Below the pieces are notes generated by a model. The model worked only from the letters and a program-made list of their open reading frames with translations, was not told the origin of the DNA and did no database searches. 56,266 bases of DNA, taken from Candidatus Acetothermia bacterium (GTDB taxonomy: Bacteria; Bipolaricaulota; Bipolaricaulia; RBG-16-55-9). Of the stretch, positions 1 through 7,871 are shown in pieces. The stretch lies in the NCBI GenBank assembly GCA_016201405.1, contig JACQCZ010000013.1, positions 1-56,266 of the forward strand, given 5' to 3'. Within the stretch, counting starts at the first letter, position 1. Every line of letters begins with the position of its first letter. Both the position numbers and the translations under genes were made by a program.

Positions 1-126
1 ACCCCGGTGGAGTTTCGAGACGGTGTACGGATTCCCTTGCTGGAGCATGGGCGTCCATCCTCGCACCAGAGCAGCAAACGGCAGAATGGCAACCACAGTC
101 TCTACTTACGGGTGGTACTAAAATAG
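1..126 (+). other. Unassigned left edge
   Basis: One frame is open from the window edge to a TAG at 124-126 (about 41 codons), and it is the same frame as the HAD remnant that follows. The residues do not resemble the N-terminal half of a HAD phosphatase or any family I recognise. It may be the 3' end of an upstream gene or decayed sequence. No function is assigned. Confidence 0.25.
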
Positions 127-372
127 GGGGCAGGCCACCACTATATCTGCTTTTTTACGGCCCGAACGGATGCTCATTGCAAAGAGACTGAAACCTGGCT
201 GAAGCGTAATGCAGTGAAGGATCATCAAGTGATTTTTAATAAACCACGAGCCGTGCGAGGCGAAGAGTACCACTACATTGATGACAGACCGATCCGCGCC
301 ACGACGTTCAAGGGAAAATTCTCAGACTTTGTAAAGATGCACAAAGAGGTGCTCGTCTTTGAGGATGATTGA
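127..372 (+). pseudogene. 5'-truncated HAD-superfamily phosphatase remnant
   Basis: The 81 codons directly after the in-frame TAG at 124-126 read like the C-terminal half of a small HAD-superfamily phosphatase. I see FFTAR (motif II), FNKPRA (possible motif III lysine) and YHYIDDRPIRATT (motif IV acidic pair plus the conserved tail). The N-terminal nucleophile motif DxDGT, which should lie about 80-100 codons upstream, is absent in every frame. No ATG precedes the conserved block; a GTG at 214 is the only plausible internal start. Without motif I the product could not be a working phosphatase, so I call it a remnant. The alternative is a gene whose first half was lost by rearrangement next to the toxin-antitoxin pair. 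Family assignment is by eye. Confidence 0.5.
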
Positions 373-374
373 GC

Positions 375-380
375 TATAAT
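375..380 (+). promoter_or_regulatory. -10 box of the toxin-antitoxin pair
   Basis: A perfect TATAAT lies 17 nt upstream of the antitoxin ATG. No convincing -35 hexamer is seen at 16-18 nt upstream, so the promoter may be weak or activator-dependent, or may overlap an autoregulated operator. Confidence 0.4.
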
Positions 381-397
381 TATGTTGGGCGAATGAT

Positions 398-616
398 ATG
401 ACCAAATTACTCCATGAGGCTTTTCAAGAAGCTGAAAAACTCTCAGAGCAGGAGCAGAACGCGCTTGCAGAATGGCTGCTTGAAGAACTCGAATCGGAGC
501 AACGCTGGGATAAGGCCTTCAAAAGATCATCGAGCTTATTAGAGAGACTCGCTGGTGAAGCCCTTGTAGAGCACCACAGTGAGAGGACTCAAGAGTTGAA
601 TCCAGAGAAGCTTTGA
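398..616 (+). CDS. Antitoxin of a RelE/ParE-type toxin-antitoxin module
   Basis: A 72-residue acidic, mostly helical protein. The N-terminal pattern (xLLHEAFQEAEKLSEQEQNAL, then AEWLLEELESEQRWD) is typical of small antitoxins paired with RelE-like toxins in cyanobacteria and other environmental bacteria. The C-terminal half (LLERLAGEALVEH...) would wrap the toxin and neutralise it. Its stop overlaps the annotated TTG start of the toxin gene, as expected for translational coupling. Antitoxin/toxin complexes usually repress their own promoter, and a TATAAT lies just upstream. The antitoxin subfamily is inferred from size, pattern and partner. Confidence 0.75.
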   Translation: MTKLLHEAFQEAEKLSEQEQNALAEWLLEELESEQRWDKAFKRSSSLLERLAGEALVEHHSERTQELNPEKL

Positions 617-882
617 GATCCAGGACCACGAAGAAGTTTCGAATGGCTTTCTCTCGGCTTCCAAACAAGATCAAAGAGCAAGCACGAGCTGCTTACATTC
701 TATTTACCAAAAACCCGAAGCATCCAAGCTTGCGTTTTAAAAAGGTCCATTCTAAAAAGGCTATCTACTCAGCTCGCATCAGCTTAGACTGCCGAGCCTT
801 GGCTCAGCTGGAAGGGGATGAATGTATCTGGTTTTGGATCGGCTCACATGATGATTACGACAAGCTTCTATCGAAGCTATAG
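613..882 (+). CDS. RelE/ParE-family toxin
   Basis: A small basic protein of the RelE/ParE fold, probably a ribosome-dependent mRNA interferase. Visible signatures are NPKHPSLRFKKV, YSARISLDCRAL and a C-terminal WFWIGSHDDYDKLL, where the basic and aromatic residues and the terminal D/Y-rich strand are typical of the family. The longest reading begins at a TTG inside the antitoxin stop (TTGA overlap), giving 89 residues. An ATG at 643 would give 79 residues and still keep the fold core; the first helix (KKFRMAFSRLP) favours the upstream start. Family members usually have Tyr in the [YC]RAL position, where a Cys is seen here. The module may stabilise this stretch or be a genomic passenger. Confidence 0.8.
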   Translation: MRSRTTKKFRMAFSRLPNKIKEQARAAYILFTKNPKHPSLRFKKVHSKKAIYSARISLDCRALAQLEGDECIWFWIGSHDDYDKLLSKL

Positions 883-893
883 ACTTGTAAAGA

Positions 894-1607
894 TTAAGTT
901 TCTCTGATCTTTACGCTATTAGTGCTCATATCAACTTTGACTCGCCCATCTGCAATCAGCTCCAGGGCTTTCTGATAAGCCGGCCCATCACAAGCCCACT
1001 TCATCTTCTCCTGATGTTCTTCTGGAGAGATTCCAGGATGAATCTTGAGCGGCTCTGAGAGAGCGATAATTGGTCCTTCGTCTACGCCTTCCGTAACGAG
1101 ATGGATTGTGGAGCGGGTCGTAGTCGCACCAGCTTTGAAAGCCTTCTCGACAACATGCAGGCCGGCATATTTCCGCTTGCCCCGCTCATCTAAAATTGTA
1201 AGGTCTGCGGGATGGACATTCAAGATTTTATTTTTAAAGCGGCTCAAATAGGGCTCTGTGGCGATGAGCATAAAGCCAGAATGTATGATCAAGTCAGACT
1301 TCCACTTTTCCAGTACTGTAACGACGTTCTTAAAATAGTCATTGCGAACCTCTGGATCGGAGAATCTTTTGTTCCTCTCATGAATAAAATCGCGATAATC
1401 CAAAATTTCAACCGGAATTCCAACCCGTTCTGCAACCTCAACGGCTGAAGCAGTTTTTGTATTAGTGAATGCGCCAACGAATTCATATTTTTTGTTTAGA
1501 TTCGGGTCACTCTTGAGCAGATATTGAAAAGCGCTTGCCCCGCCAGAAAATACTACGACAACTCGCATTTTATGATCTGGCGCTGGCTGATAGATGGGCT
1601 CCATCAT
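894..1607 (-). CDS. purN: Phosphoribosylglycinamide formyltransferase (GAR transformylase)
   Basis: Transfers a formyl group from 10-formyl-tetrahydrofolate to GAR, the third step of purine synthesis, in the cytoplasm. The N-terminal VVVVFSGGASAFQYLL is a variant of the usual SGxGSN phosphate-binding loop. The catalytic Asn and His appear in ILNVHPADL and the Asp in TEGVDEGPII, matching the Asn-His-Asp triad of PurN. At 237 residues it is somewhat longer than the usual 190-215. The start ATG overlaps the purD stop (ATGA). It is the last gene of the operon. The SGGAS loop departs from the SGSGSN consensus, so this is a divergent member. Confidence 0.85.
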   Translation of the reverse strand: MMEPIYQPAPDHKMRVVVVFSGGASAFQYLLKSDPNLNKKYEFVGAFTNTKTASAVEVAERVGIPVEILDYRDFIHERNKRFSDPEVRNDYFKNVVTVLEKWKSDLIIHSGFMLIATEPYLSRFKNKILNVHPADLTILDERGKRKYAGLHVVEKAFKAGATTTRSTIHLVTEGVDEGPIIALSEPLKIHPGISPEEHQEKMKWACDGPAYQKALELIADGRVKVDMSTNSVKIRET

Positions 1608-2893
1608 TCGAGAGCTTTGGCTGCGATGTCCTTGCGGTAGTGCATCCCGTCAAATTTTATCTTGGAGACGGCTTTGTAGGCCTGCTTTCGAGCGGCAGCG
1701 ACATCAGTCCCTCTGGCTGTGACACCTAGAACTCTGCCGCCTTTAGTGAAAAACTTCCCGTCGTGGTGCTCTGTTCCCGCATGATCGAGGACAATATCAT
1801 CCAAAGCTTCTGCTTTTGAGATGCCCATAATCTCTTCGCCTTGATAATTGTACTCGGTGGGATATCCGGAGACGGCCATCACGACCGTGACCGCCGCGCC
1901 CTTATGCCACTTCGCTACCGAGCCTTCAAGCGTCTTTGTGGCGCAGGCGTTGAGGAGTGGATAGAGATCGCTCTTGAGGAGTGTGAGCACGGCCTGGGCT
2001 TCCGGATCGCCAAAGCGGACGTTGTACTCAAGCACATAGGGCTTGCCCTTGGGGTCGATCATCAGGCCGAAGAAGAGGATGCCGCAATCGGAGATGCGCT
2101 CCTCCTCCATGCCCATCAGTGTGGGGAGAATGATCTCCTGCTCGATGCGCTCGTAGACTTTCCCGCCCACAATCTTGGCCGGAGCATAGGCGCCCATGCC
2201 TCCCGTGTTGAGCCCTTCGTCATTATCTAAGGCGCGCTTGTGGTCTTGGGCTGGCGGCAGGGTGACTACAGTAGAGCCATCGGTGAGTGCAAAGAGAGAG
2301 GCCTCTTGGCCAGGCAGAGCCTCCTCAATCACAACTTTCCCGCCTGTGCCGCAGCACTTGTCGAGCAGCAGAGCTTTGAGAGCGAGTCTGCCTTCTTCGA
2401 GAGTGGAAGCGGAGATGACGCCCTTCCCAGCGCAGAGCTCGTCAGCTTTTATGAAGAATTTGTTGTGGGGGTTCTCGTTGAATTGGGCTTGGAGGTAGGC
2501 AAAGCCTTTGCGGAAGCTGGTAAAGACTTCAAATTGAGCCGTGGGGATGGCGTATTTCTTCATAAAGTCTTTGGCAAAAGATTTACTTCCCTCGAGCTGG
2601 GCAGCGCTCTTTTTGAAGCCGAAGACGCGAAGCTCATGTTGGTGGAAGAGGTCGGCCAAGCCCTCGACGAGCGGCTGCTCCGGGCCGATCACGGTGAGGC
2701 CGATCTCTTCGCGGTCGGCAAAGGCGACGAGGTCAGTCGAGTCTTTTAATGGCAGGTTGGTGACATTCTCCATGGCGCCCGTTCCGCCATTGCCGGGGGC
2801 GACATAGACATGATCTACATCCGCGTCATCGGTGAGCGAGCGCACTATGGCATGCTCTCGGCCTCCGCTTCCGATGACTAGGACTTTGGCCAT
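1604..2893 (-). CDS. purD: Phosphoribosylamine-glycine ligase (GAR synthetase)
   Basis: An ATP-grasp enzyme that joins phosphoribosylamine and glycine to make GAR, step two of de novo purine synthesis. The N-terminal VLVIGSGGREHAI is the PurD hallmark. The ATP-grasp core includes ADELCAGKGVI, IEEALPGQEASLFAL, PPAQDHKRALDNDEG and NTGGMGAYAPA, and the C-terminal RFGDPEAQ carries metal ligands. Its 429 residues are the family's normal length, and the reading frame is intact. It lies 3 nt after purCE and overlaps purN by 4 nt, so the three are surely co-transcribed. Confidence 0.97.
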   Translation of the reverse strand: MAKVLVIGSGGREHAIVRSLTDDADVDHVYVAPGNGGTGAMENVTNLPLKDSTDLVAFADREEIGLTVIGPEQPLVEGLADLFHQHELRVFGFKKSAAQLEGSKSFAKDFMKKYAIPTAQFEVFTSFRKGFAYLQAQFNENPHNKFFIKADELCAGKGVISASTLEEGRLALKALLLDKCCGTGGKVVIEEALPGQEASLFALTDGSTVVTLPPAQDHKRALDNDEGLNTGGMGAYAPAKIVGGKVYERIEQEIILPTLMGMEEERISDCGILFFGLMIDPKGKPYVLEYNVRFGDPEAQAVLTLLKSDLYPLLNACATKTLEGSVAKWHKGAAVTVVMAVSGYPTEYNYQGEEIMGISKAEALDDIVLDHAGTEHHDGKFFTKGGRVLGVTARGTDVAAARKQAYKAVSKIKFDGMHYRKDIAAKALE

Positions 2894-2896
2894 GAA

Positions 2897-4228
2897 TTAT
2901 TCCAGTCTGGCTGCAAAATTCTGGTTATTGTTGGCAAGAATTCGTGCTGCGGCTTGTGCGGCATTGCCGGGCCGCTTGCAGTAGAGCGCTGGGGCGAGGC
3001 TTGGCATTTGAAGTGTGGAGTGCACATTGAGCGCATAGCTGATCTCGTCTTTGTAAGGCGGGCATGCGATCACTGGAAATGTGGCGTGATGGGCCACAAC
3101 GCCAGAGAGTGCATCGCTGCCACCAGCCACAGTGACGGCCACGACCGGCTCAAGGCTGCGGTTGAGATCGGCGATGAGCTCCAATAATTCCTGAGTCTTT
3201 TTGTGAGCGGACAGAACTTGGTGGCCATGCGGGATCTTTAGGTTGTCTAGCTCAGACTGAATCTTGGAGACGTGCCAGTCATCGCTCTCGGAGCCAGCCA
3301 GAATCTGCACGTAGCCGCCTTTGATATGCCCTTTGCGCGTGAGGTTGTTGATAACCCGCTGCTGGACAGTGACATCGTCGCTGGTTGGCTTCCACGCGTT
3401 GCCCGAAAGGCGCTCATAGAGCTTGATATATCTGTGACTTGTCTCCGTGGCATCTTTTTGCGTGAGCACGCTCTTTTGGACAATATCGCGCACAAATTGC
3501 TTGGAAAGCTCCATCATCTCGACGCCGGACTTATACTCATCGGCCATCCAGAAGCGCGAAGAGTCAGGTGTGTGAACTTCATCCACCAGTAATAATTTGC
3601 TGTTGAGCCAGCCAAATTCATATTTGGTATCCACCAGCAGCAGGCCGCGCTCCTGGGCGATCTCGCCGCCTCGCATGAAGAGCTTGACTGCTTGTTTGGT
3701 GATCTTCTCATACTCTTTGCCACAGAGCGCAGCGGCTGCCTCGGCGGTTAGCGGCTCATCATGGCCGGAGTGTGCTTTTGTGGTCGGCGTAATAGTCGGC
3801 TCTTTGAGCTTGCAATTCTTTTCGAGCTTTCCACCTTCAATCATCTTAGGCGTGATCTCAAAGCCATATTTTTCAGAAAAAAGACCGGATTCAACGTCTT
3901 TCCAGGCTGAGCCCGTGATGTAGCCGCGCACCACCATTTCGACAGGCAGCACATCGGCCTGCTTGGCGATGATCACGTTTGGGTCAGGCCAGTCGATGAC
4001 GTGGTTCGCCACAAGGTTCTCAGTCTGCTCAAACCACCACATGGCGATGGCATTGAGCACGGCGCCCTTTTCTGGAATCAAGACCTCTAAGACACGATCA
4101 AAGGCCGAGATTCTGTCGGATGCGACGAGAATGCGCTTATCCCCAACGATGTGATTGTCGCGGACTTTGCCAGGGATCAATTTCCCGAACTCTGGAAGAT
4201 AGCCGGAGGACAATGTATTAAATTTCAT
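2897..4228 (-). CDS. purCE: Bifunctional SAICAR synthetase / class II AIR carboxylase (PurC-PurE fusion)
   Basis: Residues 1-290 are an ADE1-type SAICAR synthetase (GKVRDNHIVGDKRILVASDR, VVRGYITGSAWKD, LLLVDTKYEFGW). Residues about 305-440 are a PurE domain. This half carries SAHKKT where class I PurE has SAHR, and AGGSDALSGVV, IACPP and STLQMPS where class I has GAGGAAHLPG. Those are marks of class II PurE, known from animal PAICS and Treponema, which carboxylates AIR directly with CO2 and needs no PurK. The domain order equals that of animal PAICS. No purK is in the cluster. The start overlaps the end of purM by 11 nt. Function is strongly supported; class assignment is by motif reading. 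Confidence 0.93.
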   Translation of the reverse strand: MKFNTLSSGYLPEFGKLIPGKVRDNHIVGDKRILVASDRISAFDRVLEVLIPEKGAVLNAIAMWWFEQTENLVANHVIDWPDPNVIIAKQADVLPVEMVVRGYITGSAWKDVESGLFSEKYGFEITPKMIEGGKLEKNCKLKEPTITPTTKAHSGHDEPLTAEAAAALCGKEYEKITKQAVKLFMRGGEIAQERGLLLVDTKYEFGWLNSKLLLVDEVHTPDSSRFWMADEYKSGVEMMELSKQFVRDIVQKSVLTQKDATETSHRYIKLYERLSGNAWKPTSDDVTVQQRVINNLTRKGHIKGGYVQILAGSESDDWHVSKIQSELDNLKIPHGHQVLSAHKKTQELLELIADLNRSLEPVVAVTVAGGSDALSGVVAHHATFPVIACPPYKDEISYALNVHSTLQMPSLAPALYCKRPGNAAQAAARILANNNQNFAARLE

Positions 4229-5300
4229 AGATCAGCTCTGCCTCTTGCTGAAAATAGGCTCTGTTTTTGATGATAATTTTCGATTCTGCAATCACTTCGC
4301 CCACCTCTTCGGCCTCGACTCCATGCTCCTCCGCGATTGGGTAAATCTTCTTGTCGTTGCAGACAAGCAGCATGCCCGCTCCCATATTCCAGGTCTGGTA
4401 GGCTTCGCGGTCGGCGATCTTGCCCATCTCTTGCAGTTTGAGCATCATCTCTATGGGTCTTAGATCAATAAAAGCCCCCAGCCCTTCGGGCAGGCAGCGC
4501 GGCAGGTTGCCGGGGATGCCGCTCCCGGTGATGTGGGCGATGCCTTTGATCTCGGCGCGCCGCTTCTCGCCATAGCCACCTACGGCATCCACAATCACCG
4601 GCGTGTAAATAATCGAAGGCGTGAGAGTCGCTTCGCCCCACGAGTGTTTGTTGTCATACGGCTTCTTGACCCAATTGGAGCCAAGCGCCTTGCTCAAGAC
4701 TTTGCGAATGAGTGAAAAGCCGTTGCTACGAAAGCCCTTCTCTCGCAACGCGACAATAAAGTCTCCAGCTTCTATTAAAGTTTTGTTAATGACTTTCTTC
4801 TTTTCGAGAATGGCATTGACATCGGCATCCCAGAGATATTCGCCATGGATGCGATCCCCCAGGACGGCAACTTCACCCCCAACAATGGCTACACGCGCCC
4901 GCTTGGCTGCTTTGACCAGACCCGCAGCCAGCTGCTTGATTGTGTTTATATTAAGAGCCCGAACATTGAGCGTGTCTGTGGCGGCAAAGGGCTCTGCGCC
5001 CATGGCGACTGCGTCATCACAGATCATGGCCAGTAGATCAAATGCAATTGTGTCGTGTTTGTTTAACTTCTCGGCAATCTCGACTTTGGTGCCGACCCCG
5101 TCACTATTCTTTAGCAATATTGCATCGCGCAGCTCTTTGATCTCGATGGGACCGGAGAATCCGCCGCGCTCGACAAGCGGCTCGCCAAAGCGCCCTTTGC
5201 GGTTTTTAAAGGTTTCCAAGGAAGCTTCGTAAAAGATTCGCGAGCACTCATCTTTGAGATCGATATCGACGCCCGCATCTTTGTAGGTCGTCATGGGCAT
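4218..5300 (-). CDS. purM: Phosphoribosylformylglycinamidine cyclo-ligase (AIR synthetase)
   Basis: Closes FGAM to AIR with ATP. Visible motifs are NSDGVGTKVEIAEKLNKHDT, FDLLAMICDDAVAMGAEPF, AIVGGEVAVL and a C-terminal HITGSGIPGNLPRCLPEGLG. The family usually has VND and FLDY where ICDD and ATDTL stand here, so it is a divergent PurM. The start is set at the ATG at 5300: it has GGAG 6 nt upstream and lies 1 nt after the purQ stop. A longer reading to 5384 would lie inside purQ. An ATG at 5294 is also possible. Length from 5300 is 360 residues, normal for PurM. Confidence 0.92.
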   Translation of the reverse strand: MPMTTYKDAGVDIDLKDECSRIFYEASLETFKNRKGRFGEPLVERGGFSGPIEIKELRDAILLKNSDGVGTKVEIAEKLNKHDTIAFDLLAMICDDAVAMGAEPFAATDTLNVRALNINTIKQLAAGLVKAAKRARVAIVGGEVAVLGDRIHGEYLWDADVNAILEKKKVINKTLIEAGDFIVALREKGFRSNGFSLIRKVLSKALGSNWVKKPYDNKHSWGEATLTPSIIYTPVIVDAVGGYGEKRRAEIKGIAHITGSGIPGNLPRCLPEGLGAFIDLRPIEMMLKLQEMGKIADREAYQTWNMGAGMLLVCNDKKIYPIAEEHGVEAEEVGEVIAESKIIIKNRAYFQQEAELIYEI

Positions 5301-5301
5301 A

Positions 5302-6093
5302 TCAGACTCCGACGCCGCTAGAGACATAAGCCACGGCATTCTTAAAGAGCTTGAGCCCCTGCCCCTCTTCGGGCAGGTTTTCACGCGTCCAGCGCGGGTG
5401 GTTGTATCTGTATAAAAATGCCTCTGGATGCGGCATCAGCCCAAAGATGCGCCCAGTCGGGTCGCAGACTCCGGCGACATCTGCGATTGACCCGTTGGGA
5501 TTCCAGGGGAAGCCATCGGGCTCGCCATCAGCATTGACATAAGTCGTGACAATCTGGTTATTCTCCTGCAGATCGCGTAAAACCTGCTCATCGCGTGGCA
5601 CAAATTTTCCCTCGCCATGACGAACCGGAAAATAGAGCAATGAATGGATATCCCGTGTAAATATGCACTTTGATTTTGGATTGACTTTGAGATAGACCCA
5701 GCGGTTCTCGAATCTTCCAGAATCATTAAATGTGAGCGTAACCTCTTGCTCGCCATAGCCGGAGGTTGCGGGGAGCATCCCCAGCTTGACCAGAATCTGA
5801 AAGCCATTGCAGGCGCTGAAGATGAGCTTGTCGCTCTCGACAAACTCCATCAGCGCATCATAGAGATGACTCTTTAGGCGCTGGGCAAAGATCTTGCCAC
5901 CGCCGAGGTCATCGGCAAAGGCGAAGCCGCCGGGGATGGCGAGCATCTGGAAATCTTTCAAGTTGACTCGTCCATCAATCAAGTCATTCAAGTGGACGCG
6001 CTTTGCATCCGCGCCCGCCAGCTCAAAGCCGTGCTGAAGCTCATAATCCGTGTTGAGGCCATAGCCAGTCAGAATGAGCGCTTTTGGCTTCAT
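5302..6093 (-). CDS. purQ: FGAM synthase glutaminase subunit
   Basis: Class I glutamine amidotransferase subunit that supplies ammonia to PurL for FGAR to FGAM. The nucleophile Cys lies in FSACNGFQILVKLGML, the oxyanion region in AIPGGFAFADDLGGG, and the His-Glu pair in GLMPHPEAFLYRYNHP. Its 263 residues exceed the 220-230 of Bacillus-type PurQ, and the extra C-terminal stretch (HPRWTRENLPEEGQG) is typical of the longer clade. It starts 3 nt after proS and ends 1 nt before purM. Its partner purL lies apart at 13136-16117. Confidence 0.95.
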   Translation of the reverse strand: MKPKALILTGYGLNTDYELQHGFELAGADAKRVHLNDLIDGRVNLKDFQMLAIPGGFAFADDLGGGKIFAQRLKSHLYDALMEFVESDKLIFSACNGFQILVKLGMLPATSGYGEQEVTLTFNDSGRFENRWVYLKVNPKSKCIFTRDIHSLLYFPVRHGEGKFVPRDEQVLRDLQENNQIVTTYVNADGEPDGFPWNPNGSIADVAGVCDPTGRIFGLMPHPEAFLYRYNHPRWTRENLPEEGQGLKLFKNAVAYVSSGVGV

Positions 6094-6096
6094 GCC

Positions 6097-7871
<1,775 letters not shown>

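Noticed and set aside
887-914. Hairpin GTAAAGAT/ATCTTTAC as a terminator between the toxin and purN ends
   Set aside because: AT-rich 8-bp stem with a 12-nt loop and no U-tract; it overlaps the purN stop and looks weak.
4621-5232. 203-codon plus-strand open frame opposite purM
   Set aside because: It is a shadow of a strongly supported gene; the residues show no family features and mirror the codon bias of purM.
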